From Sphingomonadales bacterium (lineage in GTDB: Bacteria > Pseudomonadota > Alphaproteobacteria > Sphingomonadales > Sphingomonadaceae), in assembly GCA_027488785.1 (NCBI GenBank), contig JAIYAY010000007.1:1-40099 (forward strand): DNA of 40,099 bases. Direction: 5' to 3'. Shown piece after piece: positions 17,490 to 26,963 of this stretch. The notes below the pieces were generated by a model. That model did not search any database. It was not told the DNA's origin and saw only the letters and a program-made list of their open reading frames with translations. Both the position numbers and the translations under genes were made by a program. Position 1 is the first letter of the stretch, and each line of letters starts with the position of its first letter.

Positions 17490-18692
17490 ATGAATTTGCG
17501 CTGTTTTTCTGCGACACTTGCAACGCTGATGGGGCTTGGCCTGTCTGCGCCCGTCGCTGCGCAGCCGTTTGAGCAAGCGCAAGCATCGCGCGTACCCAAG
17601 ACAGGCGAATTGGCGTCTGAGTGGCAGCTTAAGCCACGCTGGCGCGTACAATATGACGTGGCCAGTGTTGATGGGCCCGATGGCTTGGATGGGGTGGGTA
17701 ATTTTCAAGATGTCCGACGTGCGCGGGTCGGAGCCGATTTGGCCATGCCGCATGGTTTTTCAGCGCGGCTTGAAACGGAATTGACCGCTGATCCTATCGA
17801 ATTGACGGATGCCTATCTGCAATGGAGCGGCAAGAATGTGAAATTCATATTGGGTCAACAAAAGGCGCAGCTTCCGCTCGATGAAGAAAACAGCAACCTT
17901 AACACCAGCTTTTTGGAACGCGCTGCGTTTGTCAGTGCCTTTGGCTATACAAGGCGCACAGGGATTTCCGCACATTATGTGACAGGCGATTGGGCCATAT
18001 CTGGCGGAGTATACACCGATTCGTTGGTGCGGCTGAATGATGTGGAAACGAACAGTAGCTCGGTCGATGTGCGTACATATTGGTCCCCGCAACTGGCAAA
18101 AACAAGGCTGCATTTCGGCGCATCATATCATTTGCGGCACCTGAATGATTTTCAGTTGGCATCGACGCTTTATCAAAGCCGCCCCGCGTTGCGCATTACA
18201 GAAACGCGCTATATCGGGACACCGGCACTATCCGTTGCCAAAGAGCATCGCATTGGACTTGAGGCCGCCTTTGTTCAAGGTCGACTGCATTTTGCCGCAG
18301 AGGCGCATTGGTTAAAGGCAGAACGCGACCTTTTGGACGACGCGAAATTTTTCGGTGCTTATACCGAGGTTGGTGTTTTCCTAACGCGAGACAGCCGTCC
18401 GCTACAGGGTGGAATGTTTGGAGCGATCACGCCACGCAAGCCCGTTGGGGCAGGCGGGCTTGGCGCGGTACAGTTGAACCTGCGCTATGATTATTTGGAT
18501 CTTAACAGCGGCGCGATCATCGGCGGCAAGCAAAATGGCTACCTTGCCTCGCTCATCTGGACCCCAGCCGCGTCCTTCCGCCTGATGGGCCAATATACCA
18601 AGCTATATTACACGGACGCAGTCATCGCTGTTGCGGGGAACCGCACCTACAGCGTCGATGTGGTTGGCGTTCGCGGACAATTGTCCTTTTAA
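17490..18692 (+). CDS. OprO/OprP-like phosphate-selective porin
   Basis: A 400-residue outer-membrane protein. The signal peptide ends near PVAAQ (residues 21-25). The body has alternating beta-strand sequence with the family markers RRARVGADLAMPHGFSARLE, ELTDAYLQWSG, LGQQKAQLPLDEE and TRRTGISAHY, and ends in an aromatic residue (VRGQLSF) as outer-membrane barrels do. It is convergent with phoB, overlapping by 4 bp at the stop codons. Location next to the pst-pho genes supports phosphate or polyphosphate uptake. I looked for a Pho box in the 17301-17489 gap and found only isolated half-repeats, so PhoB control is not shown by sequence. Confidence 0.88.
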   Translation: MNLRCFSATLATLMGLGLSAPVAAQPFEQAQASRVPKTGELASEWQLKPRWRVQYDVASVDGPDGLDGVGNFQDVRRARVGADLAMPHGFSARLETELTADPIELTDAYLQWSGKNVKFILGQQKAQLPLDEENSNLNTSFLERAAFVSAFGYTRRTGISAHYVTGDWAISGGVYTDSLVRLNDVETNSSSVDVRTYWSPQLAKTRLHFGASYHLRHLNDFQLASTLYQSRPALRITETRYIGTPALSVAKEHRIGLEAAFVQGRLHFAAEAHWLKAERDLLDDAKFFGAYTEVGVFLTRDSRPLQGGMFGAITPRKPVGAGGLGAVQLNLRYDYLDLNSGAIIGGKQNGYLASLIWTPAASFRLMGQYTKLYYTDAVIAVAGNRTYSVDVVGVRGQLSF

Positions 18693-19384
18693 ACGGCGTC
18701 TTGATCGAGCGAATAGCCAGCTGAACGCACGGTCCGGATGATGTCGCTGTCAAAGCCTTCGTTCAGGGCTTTGCGCAGGCGACGGATATGGACATCTACC
18801 GTCCGAATTTCGATATCGCTGTCATGACCCCAGACGCTGTCGAGCAAACGCTCACGCGAAAAGACATGGCCTGGATATTCGAGGAAATGCTTGAGAAGGC
18901 GATATTCCGTCGGTCCCAAAGGTACCTGCTTCCCGCCGCGTTTCACCTTATGCGCGACGGTGTCCATTTCGACATCACCGAAGCGCAAGGCTTCGCCAGC
19001 CAAAGCTGGGCGGACGCGGCGAAGGACGGCCTTGGCGCGGGCGACGAGTTCGCGTGGTGAAAACGGCTTGGTGACATAATCATCGGCACCGATTTCTAGC
19101 CCGCGTATGCGGTCATCTTCTTCACCGCGCGCGGTCAACATGATGATGGGCACATTGGCGGTATTGTCTGACTTGCGTAGTTGCCGGCACACTTCGATAC
19201 CGGATAAATTCTCCAGCATCCAATCGAGCAACACCAAATCAGGCGTACGCTCCTTAGCCATCAATAGCGCTTCTTCACCGTCGCCAGTGTGTTGGACGTC
19301 GAATTCCTCACGCTCAAAATGCCAGCGGACGAGCTCGGCAAGTGCACTGTCGTCTTCAACTAATAGCAATTGCGCCTTGGGCAT
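18689..19384 (-). CDS. phoB: Phosphate response regulator PhoB
   Basis: A 231-residue OmpR-family regulator. The receiver domain (1-120) has acidic residues E10, D11 and D12 and the phospho-acceptor Asp54 (VLLDWML). The C-terminal winged helix has the LGPTEYRLLKHFLEYPG and HIRRLRKAL motifs. Start 19384 is chosen because GGAGAGAC lies just before it; an in-frame ATG at 19420 would overlap phoU. It is last in phoR-pstSCAB-phoU-phoB, 13 bp after phoU. It binds Pho boxes such as the one before pstS. Confidence 0.95.
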   Translation of the reverse strand: MPKAQLLLVEDDSALAELVRWHFEREEFDVQHTGDGEEALLMAKERTPDLVLLDWMLENLSGIEVCRQLRKSDNTANVPIIMLTARGEEDDRIRGLEIGADDYVTKPFSPRELVARAKAVLRRVRPALAGEALRFGDVEMDTVAHKVKRGGKQVPLGPTEYRLLKHFLEYPGHVFSRERLLDSVWGHDSDIEIRTVDVHIRRLRKALNEGFDSDIIRTVRSAGYSLDQDAV

Positions 19385-19397
19385 ATGTCTCTCCGCT

Positions 19398-20069
19398 TTA
19401 TGCGTCGGGCAGGTTTTCACCCGTTTCGGTAAAATAAATCATCTGCGCCACATTCGTCGTATGGTCGCCGATGCGTTCGAGGTTTTTTGCTGTGAAGAGC
19501 AAATGCGCAACTTCCGTCGCGTTCTGCGGATTTTTGACGACATAAGCGACAAAATCGACGAACAAGTCCTTGTTAAGCTGATCCACCACATCGTCGCGCA
19601 CGGTGACCGCGCGCGCCAAATCAACGTCTCGCTTGGCATAAGCGTCCATCGCCGTGCGGATCATTTCGACGACGATTTCGCCCATGCGGCCCAATTGCTC
19701 GAGCGCGGAGGACGGTATTTTGCCATTCATCTGCGGTACGCGCTTGGCGATATTCTTGGCATAATCGCCAATGCGCTCAATGACGGCAGACATTTTGAGC
19801 GCAGCGATCAGCTCGCGTAAATCGTCGGCCATGGGCGCGCGCAGGGCGATCGTGCGGACCACCAGTCGCTCTACTTCGGTTTCCAATGCATCGATGATCT
19901 TGTCTTCGGCGCGGATCGTTGCGGCGGCATCGGTATCATGCTCGCGCAACGTTTTCATAGCAGCAATAACTGCAGCCTCGGCTCGGGCACCCATTTCGGC
20001 AATGAGGCCACGGATTTCGTCCATGTCATCGTCAAATGCGGTGATTGTGTGCTTTGTACCGGTGCTCAT
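19398..20069 (-). CDS. phoU: Phosphate signalling protein PhoU
   Basis: A 223-residue all-helical protein with two PhoU repeats. Family marks include DDMDEIRGLIAEMG, ALRAPMADDLRELIAALKMS and ERIGDYAKNIAKR in repeat 1, and ERIGDHTTNVAQMIYF in repeat 2. It links the Pst transporter to PhoR and keeps PhoB silent when phosphate is plentiful. It follows pstB by 11 bp. Confidence 0.96.
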   Translation of the reverse strand: MSTGTKHTITAFDDDMDEIRGLIAEMGARAEAAVIAAMKTLREHDTDAAATIRAEDKIIDALETEVERLVVRTIALRAPMADDLRELIAALKMSAVIERIGDYAKNIAKRVPQMNGKIPSSALEQLGRMGEIVVEMIRTAMDAYAKRDVDLARAVTVRDDVVDQLNKDLFVDFVAYVVKNPQNATEVAHLLFTAKNLERIGDHTTNVAQMIYFTETGENLPDA

Positions 20070-20080
20070 GTCGCAATTTC

Positions 20081-20875
20081 CTAACCGTAACGGCCTGTGA
20101 TATAATCTTTGGTGCGATCTTCGCGTGGATTGGTGAATATGTCAGACGTTTCGCCAAATTCAATCAAATGGCCCAAATGGAAAAAGGCGGTGCGTTGCGA
20201 AACGCGCGCGGCCTGCTGCATATTGTGGGTCACGATGATGATGGCGTATTTTCCGCGCAGTTCGTGAATTAACTCCTCAATCCGCGCCGTGGCGATTGGG
20301 TCAAGCGCGGAGCAAGGCTCATCCATTAGGATGACTTCAGGGTCAACCGCAATGGCGCGGGCAATGCACAAACGCTGCTGCTGACCGCCGGAAAGCGCGG
20401 TTCCGCTTTCGCTCAGGCGATCCTTGACCTCGGTCCACAATCCAGCGCGGGTGAGGGAATTTTCAACGATCTGGTCCAACTCGGCTTTACCACTGGCGAG
20501 ACCATGGATGCGTGGGCCATAAGCGACATTGTCGTAGATGGATTTCGGGAATGGATTTGGCTTTTGAAACACCATTCCAACGCGCGCGCGCAATTGCACG
20601 ACATCCATGCCAGATGCATAAATGTCTTCCCCGTCAAGCAGTATCTGGCCTTCTACGCGGGCGCCTGCGACGGTATCATTCATCCGGTTTAAAGACCGCA
20701 GGAACGTCGACTTTCCACAGCCGGACGGACCGATAAACGCTGTCACATTCTCCCGATCAACGTCAATCGAAACGTCGTTAATCGCTTGCTTGTCGCCATA
20801 ATATACATTCACATTGCGTGTGGATATTTTGGCTATTCCTGGGGTTACGCCCACATTAACGTCCTTTTTGTTCAT
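20081..20875 (-). CDS. pstB: Phosphate ABC transporter ATP-binding protein PstB
   Basis: A 264-residue ATPase. It has Walker [10 protein letters not shown], signature [14 protein letters not shown], Walker [14 protein letters not shown] and the switch His in IVTHNMQQA. The N-terminal strand [11 protein letters not shown] is typical of PstB. It starts 3 bp after the pstA stop codon, so the operon is tightly coupled. Confidence 0.97.
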   Translation of the reverse strand: MNKKDVNVGVTPGIAKISTRNVNVYYGDKQAINDVSIDVDRENVTAFIGPSGCGKSTFLRSLNRMNDTVAGARVEGQILLDGEDIYASGMDVVQLRARVGMVFQKPNPFPKSIYDNVAYGPRIHGLASGKAELDQIVENSLTRAGLWTEVKDRLSESGTALSGGQQQRLCIARAIAVDPEVILMDEPCSALDPIATARIEELIHELRGKYAIIIVTHNMQQAARVSQRTAFFHLGHLIEFGETSDIFTNPREDRTKDYITGRYG

Positions 20876-20878
20876 AGG

Positions 20879-22144
20879 TCACCAACGCGTTTCGAAACGG
20901 TTGCGAAGATAGATGGCAAGGGCGTTCATGCCCAACAAGAAGATCAGCAGCACAATAATCGCGGCGCTGGTTTTTTCGACAAAGCCCTGATTGACCTCGT
21001 CCGACCAAAGATAGATTTGCACCGGTAAAGCCGTTGTCGCGTCGGTGAACCCTTCGGGCGCAGCCGGGATGAAGGCGCGCATGCCAATCATCAGCAGTGG
21101 CGCAGTTTCGCCCAAGGCGCGCGCCATACCGATAATAGTGCCCGTTAAAATGCCTGGAAGGGCCAACGGAAGCACATGGTGAAACACGACCTGCACCGGC
21201 GATGCGCCAATGCCCAACGCCGCCTCACGGATCGACGGCGGCACGGACTTAACCGCATTGCGGCCCGCAATAACGATGACGGGCATCGTCATCAAAGCCA
21301 GTGTCAAACCGCCGACCAATGCAGATGACCGCGGCATGCCGAATAGGGTGAGGAACACCGCCAGACCCAGCAAACCAAAAATGATAGAGGGGACGGCCGC
21401 CAAATTGTTGATCGAAACTTCAATCATATCGGTCAGCCTGTTCTTGGCGGCATATTCCTCAAGATATAAAGCGGCCAATACGCCGACGGGGAAGGCAAGC
21501 ATCAGGGTGATCGCCATGGTCATCAGCGACCCCTTAAACGCTGCCCAGATACCAACCGCCGATGGGTCAGTGGCGTCAGCACCTGTCAGGAACGTCCAGT
21601 TAAAGCCCGTGCGCAAAGCGTCCTTTTGCGCCAGAGCGACAACCGTCTTTTCGGCTTCGGGCTCACCAGAGCGCTTGAACGCAACATCCAATCGCGAATC
21701 CACCGGTAACCACAGCTGCTGTTTTGATGTGATGAGGCTGGGATTATCCATCAACATCTGCCGCACATTGCCGGCAGCACCAGCAGTCAAAAGTCCCTCG
21801 CTTAAATCGCCATATTGCTGACCCACGGCAAGTTCGACAATGCCGGGAACGTCCATCGAATTCAGCGCGGCGTCGGCGTTCGGGCCACTGATCGAAGCTG
21901 CCGTTGCGCCTGACGTTAACGCCGGAAAGTCAAAATCGACCGCAATTTCGGTGCGCTGAAAACCCCGCAAACCTTGGCCCAGCATTGTGAAAAGCAAAAA
22001 GGCGAGGAACAAAGTCGACAAGGAAACGGCAATAAAACCCATTGCCTTAAACCGCCGCTCAGCCGCATAACGCCGCGCGATACGCTTTTGCATGATCAGC
22101 CCGTTCCAGTCGGTGGGTGTCGGATCCATGATGGCGTTACTCAT
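20879..22144 (-). CDS. pstA: Phosphate ABC transporter permease PstA, long alphaproteobacterial form
   Basis: A 421-residue inner-membrane permease. About 190 N-terminal residues form a DUF3333-type region with one membrane helix and a periplasmic part. The binding-protein-dependent transport domain follows, with the coupling motif RNAVKSVPPSIREAALGIGAS near 300 and the family string GMARALGETAPLLMIG. E. coli PstA is only about 296 residues, so the extension is real but normal for the group. Its start overlaps the end of pstC by 8 bp. Confidence 0.94.
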   Translation of the reverse strand: MSNAIMDPTPTDWNGLIMQKRIARRYAAERRFKAMGFIAVSLSTLFLAFLLFTMLGQGLRGFQRTEIAVDFDFPALTSGATAASISGPNADAALNSMDVPGIVELAVGQQYGDLSEGLLTAGAAGNVRQMLMDNPSLITSKQQLWLPVDSRLDVAFKRSGEPEAEKTVVALAQKDALRTGFNWTFLTGADATDPSAVGIWAAFKGSLMTMAITLMLAFPVGVLAALYLEEYAAKNRLTDMIEVSINNLAAVPSIIFGLLGLAVFLTLFGMPRSSALVGGLTLALMTMPVIVIAGRNAVKSVPPSIREAALGIGASPVQVVFHHVLPLALPGILTGTIIGMARALGETAPLLMIGMRAFIPAAPEGFTDATTALPVQIYLWSDEVNQGFVEKTSAAIIVLLIFLLGMNALAIYLRNRFETRW

Positions 22145-23537
22145 ATGCTTCCCGATATTTTTTCACGACGCGTAACGCGACATAATTAAGGAAGAATGTC
22201 GTCACGAACAATGCAAGGCCAAGCGCAAATGCCGCAAGCGTATGCGGGCTTCCGAAATCTTGGTCACCGGTCAAAAGCGCGACAATCTGGACAGTCACAG
22301 TGGTGATAGTCGCAAAAGGGTTCGCGGTCAGGTTCGCGGTATAACCCGCCGCCATGACAACAATCATGGTTTCACCAATCGCGCGGCTAACGGCTAGCAA
22401 TACCCCGCCGACGACGCCGGGCAAGGCGGCTGGCAGCAACACTTGCTTGATAGTTTCGCTCTTGGTCGCGCCCATCGCAAGGCTGCCATCGCGCATCGCG
22501 CTAGGCACCGCGGCGATGCTATCGTCGGACATGGACGATACCAATGGAATAATCATGACGCCCATGACGATGCCAGCGGCCAAGGCATTGTCGGACGCGG
22601 CATTGCTGACGCCAAGCATGACGGCAAAGTCACGCACCGCTGGTGCAACCGTTAACGCGGCAAAATATCCATATACCACGGTAGGCACGCCTGCGAGAAT
22701 TTCGAGAATTGGCTTCATCCATTTACGCACGGTCGCGGACGCATATTGCGTCAAAAAAATCGCACTCATCAAGCCCAGCGGAATGGCCACGATCATCGCG
22801 ATGATCGCGCCAATGAAAATAGTGCCCCAGAATAAGGGAATCGCGCCATAACCATTGTCCGCGCCTGGCGTCACAGTCGATTTAGGGTTCCACTCAGTGC
22901 CAAACAGAAACTCAAATGGCGACACCATTGAGAAGAAACGCCAGGATTCAAATATCAGCGAGGCAAAAATGCCGAGTGTCGTGAGAATTGCAATCAATGA
23001 TGCGACCAGCAACCCGAACATCACAACGCGTTCGACCTTGCTGCGCGCGCGGAAGTCCGGCTTTATGCGAGTGAACGCAAAAGCGCCGCCGGCGAAAAGC
23101 AGCAATAATGTCGCGGCAACGCCAATCCATTTATAATAAGATAATGCGTTTTTGTATAATGGGACCAGCTTTTCGCTCCCATCTTGAAACGCAGCGGTTT
23201 GCAAACCTTGTGCAATAGCCCGCGCTTCCGACAAGATCGCGGCGCGCGCGAAGCCTTCTTGCGGCAAATCGGCAGCCGCAGGGGCCGACAGCACCATGTT
23301 GGTGACCAATGACGGGGAAATCGACTGCCAAATGAACATGAAAGCAAGTGCCGGGGCAATGGCGCAGATCGCCACAAACCAACCGTGATAATAAGGCAGG
23401 CTGTTAACGCTACCGCGCGGCCCAGCTTTTGCGCTGCGCACAAACGCAGCCGCACGCGCGCGCCCAGCAATCCAGCCAATAAGGCCGAGACCAAGGACAA
23501 GGAAGAGCAATGCCGTTCCAGTCATAAACTTAACCAT
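22137..23537 (-). CDS. pstC: Phosphate ABC transporter permease PstC, long form
   Basis: A 466-residue permease, much longer than the E. coli protein (319). The N-terminal 190 or so residues contain extra hydrophobic segments (TGTALLFLVLGLGLIGWIAG, then WFVAICAIAPALAFMFIW) and a soluble part. The canonical domain has LEILAGVPTVVYGYFA, the coupling loop SAMRDGSLAMGATKSETIKQ and RAIGETMIVVMAAG. It pairs with PstA in the membrane. It lies 114 bp after pstS, behind a strong intercistronic hairpin. An ATG at 23525 is an alternative start. Confidence 0.94.
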   Translation of the reverse strand: MVKFMTGTALLFLVLGLGLIGWIAGRARAAAFVRSAKAGPRGSVNSLPYYHGWFVAICAIAPALAFMFIWQSISPSLVTNMVLSAPAAADLPQEGFARAAILSEARAIAQGLQTAAFQDGSEKLVPLYKNALSYYKWIGVAATLLLLFAGGAFAFTRIKPDFRARSKVERVVMFGLLVASLIAILTTLGIFASLIFESWRFFSMVSPFEFLFGTEWNPKSTVTPGADNGYGAIPLFWGTIFIGAIIAMIVAIPLGLMSAIFLTQYASATVRKWMKPILEILAGVPTVVYGYFAALTVAPAVRDFAVMLGVSNAASDNALAAGIVMGVMIIPLVSSMSDDSIAAVPSAMRDGSLAMGATKSETIKQVLLPAALPGVVGGVLLAVSRAIGETMIVVMAAGYTANLTANPFATITTVTVQIVALLTGDQDFGSPHTLAAFALGLALFVTTFFLNYVALRVVKKYREAYE

Positions 23538-23594
23538 GCTCCCTTGGACCCGATGATCCGAAACCCGTCATATGCAGTGCCCAGAAATAGCGCA

Positions 23595-23626
23595 GGCCTG
23601 GATCGAAGACAGAATCGATCCAAGCC
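23595..23626 (-). other. Intercistronic hairpin between pstS and pstC
   Basis: On the minus strand the arms GGCTTGGATCGA and TCGATCCAGGCC form a 12-bp stem (one G-T wobble) around an 8-nt loop, 26 bp past the pstS stop codon. There is no T-run, so it is more likely a 3'-end stabiliser or partial attenuator than a full terminator. It would allow more PstS than PstCAB to be made. Confidence 0.6.
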
Positions 23627-23651
23627 CATAGACGCCATCATTGTTTCAGTT

Positions 23652-24704
23652 TTATTTCAAATCAGTGCCCGTCATTGCGGTTAGGCTGTTGGCAGCATCA
23701 CTGGCCGCTTTGTAATCGGCATCGCTCGATGCAATCATACCCAATTTGGTCAAATATCCGCCAGCTAATCCGCCCTTCAGGAATTCGAGGACAAAGTCCT
23801 TAATGCCTGGAATTTTATCGACATGCGCCTTCTTCACATAAATGAACATCTTACGCGCACCGGGATAGCTGCCATTTGAAATTGTAGCGAGAGTTGGGTT
23901 TACACCATTCATAGTGATGCCATGCACCTTCGACGCATTTTCTTCCATGTAGCTGTAACCGAAGATGCCGACCATGTTCGGGTTGGAGCTCAACTTCTGC
24001 ACAATCAGATTGTCGTTTTCGCCCTGTTCCTTGAACGCACCGTCGGTGCGCACTTCGGTGCATATCGCCTTATACTTGTCTTCGTCGCTATCTTTCAGCG
24101 CCTTGGTTGCGGCGTCGGTCTGGCAACCGACTTCCATGATTAGTTCATGGAAGGAATCGCGTGTGCCGGAAGTCGTTGGTGGGCCATAAACCGAAATTGG
24201 CAATTTCGGCAGGGAAGGGTTCACATCCGACCAAAGCTTGGCGGTCTGTGGTTTGCCAAACGGGTTTGCGGCCAGCGCCTTGTAAACATCCGCAGTGGAC
24301 AATGCGAACTTCACACCCTCGTTCGACTGGGCAAGGGCGAGACCGTCAATACCAACCTGAATTTCGATTACGTCTTTCACGCCGTTTTTCTGGCAATTAT
24401 CGAACTCACTCTTTTTCATGCGACGCGAGGCATTAACGATATCAGGCGTATCTGCACCGACACCCTTGCAGAATTGTTCAATACCACCGCCAGTGCCAGT
24501 CGATTCAAGTACCGGCGATTTGCGCGATGGGTCTGCCTTTGCAAAAGCCTCTGATGCAGCCTTGGCAAAAGGGAACACCGTTGAAGAACCCACAATCCGG
24601 ATTTCCTGACGTGAGCCACCGGCAGCGCCGCCAGTGCTGGCCTGGTCATTACATGCCGACAGTGCGACTACACTTACGGCAATGAGTGATAATTTTTTCA
24701 ACAT
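23652..24704 (-). CDS. pstS: Phosphate-binding lipoprotein PstS
   Basis: A 350-residue periplasmic binding protein. The signal MLKKLSLIAVSVVALSAC ends in a lipobox, so it is a lipoprotein. Phosphate-binding strings are IVGSSTVFPFA, ESTGTGGGIEQFC and TSGTRDSFHEL. The open frame extends to 24902, but that extension has no signal character and overlaps phoR. ATG 24704 has GGGGA at good spacing and starts the signal peptide exactly. A three-repeat Pho box lies about 80-105 bp upstream. An intercistronic hairpin separates it from pstC. Confidence 0.95.
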   Translation of the reverse strand: MLKKLSLIAVSVVALSACNDQASTGGAAGGSRQEIRIVGSSTVFPFAKAASEAFAKADPSRKSPVLESTGTGGGIEQFCKGVGADTPDIVNASRRMKKSEFDNCQKNGVKDVIEIQVGIDGLALAQSNEGVKFALSTADVYKALAANPFGKPQTAKLWSDVNPSLPKLPISVYGPPTTSGTRDSFHELIMEVGCQTDAATKALKDSDEDKYKAICTEVRTDGAFKEQGENDNLIVQKLSSNPNMVGIFGYSYMEENASKVHGITMNGVNPTLATISNGSYPGARKMFIYVKKAHVDKIPGIKDFVLEFLKGGLAGGYLTKLGMIASSDADYKAASDAANSLTAMTGTDLK

Positions 24705-24781
24705 ATTGGCGGTCCCCATAATCGATTTGGCACGGATTAAACTACAGTTTTGGGCCATTAAACGACCCGAATGGCTGATAC

Positions 24782-24810
24782 ATGACTCTTGTGTTACATT
24801 TTTATGACGG
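24782..24810 (-). promoter_or_regulatory. Pho box with three 11-bp-phased repeats before pstS
   Basis: On the minus strand GTCAT, GTAAC and GTCAT recur with an exact 11-bp period. The first two form CCGTCATAAAAATGTAAC (24793-24810), which matches 15 of 18 positions of the E. coli Pho box. It overlaps the last codons of phoR. A possible -10, TTTAAT, lies at 24757-24762. PhoB should bind here and drive pstSCAB-phoU-phoB. Confidence 0.8.
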
Positions 24811-26049
24811 TCCTGTTGGTACAACCGGTAACAATATCGACACAGTCGTTCCTTTGCCGACTGTGCTGCGGATTTCCAAATGACCGCGATGCCGATCGAC
24901 AATATGCTTTACCAAACTTAAGCCCAGTCCGGTTCCGCCAACCAAGCGACTTCTTCCTGAATCTACGCGATAAAATCGTTCGGTTAGGCGCGGCAAATGT
25001 TCAGGGGCAATGCCGTCCCCCACATCGGCCACCGTAAAGTTAATCATTGCGCCAGATCGCGAACGCAACAGTGAGACCGTTACGGGCGTTCCAGCGCGAC
25101 CATATTTGAGCGAATTGTTCAAAATGTTGCTCGCCAACTGCCGCAATTGTCCGGCATCGCCCATAACCGGCGGCATACCTGTCGTCACATCGATTACGAT
25201 ATCTGTGCCACGATCCTTTTGACTGTTGCGCAATTGATCAACAGTTTCCATGACTATTTCGGAAAAATCGACTGGCGTTTGCGGCGGATCATATTTTTCG
25301 GCCTCAATCCGGCTTAGCGACATCAGGTCGCGAACCAACGCCTGCATCCTGTCGGTTTCCGTGGCCATGATGCCCAGAAACCGGCCGCGAGTCGCGGCGT
25401 CATCGCCCGCTGCTGGATCGTCCAGCGTTTCGATAAAGCCCTTGATAGCGGCCAGCGGTGTCAACAATTCGTGACTAGCGTTGGCAACAAAATCGACGCG
25501 CATTTTTTCAGCGGCCTGTGTTCCGCTGCGATCTGCCAGATGCACGATTTTCTGCGATGGACCCATGGTCTGAATCCGCATGTCCCATAACTGGTTTTTC
25601 TGGCCAATGCCGGTCAGCCGGATCGGATGTCCGCTATGCTGCGCATCTGGGTCGGTCAGCCGCTCAATCGCGCCGGCGTGACGGAACGCCATACGCACAT
25701 TTTGGCCAACAATATTTGCGCCCAGCAAGCGTAGCGCAACTTGGTTGGCGGCGGTTACCCGCGCATTTTCCACCATCAATATGGCATCGGCAGATGAATC
25801 GATAAATGCCTGCAACTGGGGATGCGAGCTAATCGTTAGAACGTCAGTGTCTATTGTGGTGAGCTTAGCGTCTTCCTGAGGTGCCTCTTCCCGCTCATGC
25901 GGATCAGCGGCGATGAATAATGCAATCAACATTGAAACAAGAGTGACAAGAATGCGCTCGGCGGAACCTGCCATTTGGTCAGCGAATATGGCACCGACAA
26001 GTGCCAAGGCAAATGCCACAATCATGCGGGGAGACAACCAACTGTTCAC
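24802..26049 (-). CDS. phoR: Phosphate-regulon sensor histidine kinase PhoR
   Basis: About 415 residues from a GTG start at 26049 (AGGG upstream); the open frame continues to 26115. Two hydrophobic segments near residues 9-25 and 32-47 anchor it. A PAS-like domain (about 80-175) follows, then HisKA with His193 in ASHELLTPL. The Arg of the usual HELRTPL is Leu here. The ATPase domain has NNSLKYG, ADVGDGIAPEH and GGTGLGLSLVKH. It has almost no periplasmic loop, in keeping with sensing through Pst/PhoU. It is the first gene of the pho-pst cluster, and the pst promoter lies over its 3' end. Confidence 0.94.
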   Translation of the reverse strand: MNSWLSPRMIVAFALALVGAIFADQMAGSAERILVTLVSMLIALFIAADPHEREEAPQEDAKLTTIDTDVLTISSHPQLQAFIDSSADAILMVENARVTAANQVALRLLGANIVGQNVRMAFRHAGAIERLTDPDAQHSGHPIRLTGIGQKNQLWDMRIQTMGPSQKIVHLADRSGTQAAEKMRVDFVANASHELLTPLAAIKGFIETLDDPAAGDDAATRGRFLGIMATETDRMQALVRDLMSLSRIEAEKYDPPQTPVDFSEIVMETVDQLRNSQKDRGTDIVIDVTTGMPPVMGDAGQLRQLASNILNNSLKYGRAGTPVTVSLLRSRSGAMINFTVADVGDGIAPEHLPRLTERFYRVDSGRSRLVGGTGLGLSLVKHIVDRHRGHLEIRSTVGKGTTVSILLPVVPTGPS

Positions 26050-26166
26050 TTTGTACCCTGCTGCAGTTCCTGTGAGATCGCCACACATATAGACGCAGCG
26101 ATTTGGTGCAAGCAACGGCGATGGAAAAATGCAGGAGCCCCGGCGCCCCCTATGCCTCTGTGCGTA

Positions 26167-26841
26167 CTAATTTGATGCCAACCTTTTTAGGCAATCAAGC
26201 AATTCGTTGAAATGATCAATGACAGCATCAGCGCCCATGTCCTCGACCGGCCCATGCAAAAAGCCGAAGCTGACGGCCACGCTCGGGACGCTGGCATTCT
26301 GCGCTGCCATCATATCATAAATGGAATCGCCGACATAGGCCCCCCGTCCGCCGCCACAGCGGTTGATCATTTCAAAGATCGGCGCGCCCGAAGGTTTGGC
26401 ATTTTCCTTACCCAAAGTATCTGCGCCCAAGATGCATCCCATGCGGTGCGCCAAGTTAAGGTCGGTCAGCAATTGAACCGCAAGGCTCTCGAATTTGTTG
26501 GTCACTACCGCATAACGGACACCCATATCGTCAAGCGCATCCAGCACCGCCAACGCGCCATCAAAGGGTCTGCTATACACAGATACATTGGCTTCGTAAT
26601 AAGCCAGCATCTGGCGATAGAGCGGTTTGAAATCATTGTTGGGAATGCCGCCTGTCGCTTCCAAACCCTGTTGCAACATCAGCTTTGCGCCGCCGCCAAT
26701 ATATTGCTTCACTGTTTCGGGTGAGAGCAGTGGCCTGCCTACGCTACCCAAGACATGATTGACCGCAGCGGTCAGATCACCGCTTGTGTCCACCAAAGTA
26801 CCGTCAAGGTCGAAGCCGATTATGTCGAAAGGAAATTTCAA
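26167..26841 (-). CDS. gph: Phosphoglycolate phosphatase (HAD superfamily)
   Basis: A 224-residue HAD phosphatase. Motif I is FDLDGTLVDT, motif II is VVTNK, the motif III lysine is in GKENAKPSGAP and motif IV is YVGDSIYDMMAA. It probably removes phosphate from 2-phosphoglycolate formed in DNA repair. The start is TTG at 26841 with GGAGAG upstream; no ATG fits. It is divergent from glmU and lies 117 bp upstream of phoR on the same strand. Other small phosphate esters are possible substrates. Confidence 0.88.
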   Translation of the reverse strand: MKFPFDIIGFDLDGTLVDTSGDLTAAVNHVLGSVGRPLLSPETVKQYIGGGAKLMLQQGLEATGGIPNNDFKPLYRQMLAYYEANVSVYSRPFDGALAVLDALDDMGVRYAVVTNKFESLAVQLLTDLNLAHRMGCILGADTLGKENAKPSGAPIFEMINRCGGGRGAYVGDSIYDMMAAQNASVPSVAVSFGFLHGPVEDMGADAVIDHFNELLDCLKRLASN

Positions 26842-26963
26842 GCCAAGCTCTCCAACTATCTATTTGTGTTTCGATTGGGTTCAACATGAACGGACTATAA
26901 TATGTCGGTGTCATTGAAGTGTTGTTCTGGAAACCGCAACAATTTGCTGGCATGGAGATGTTT

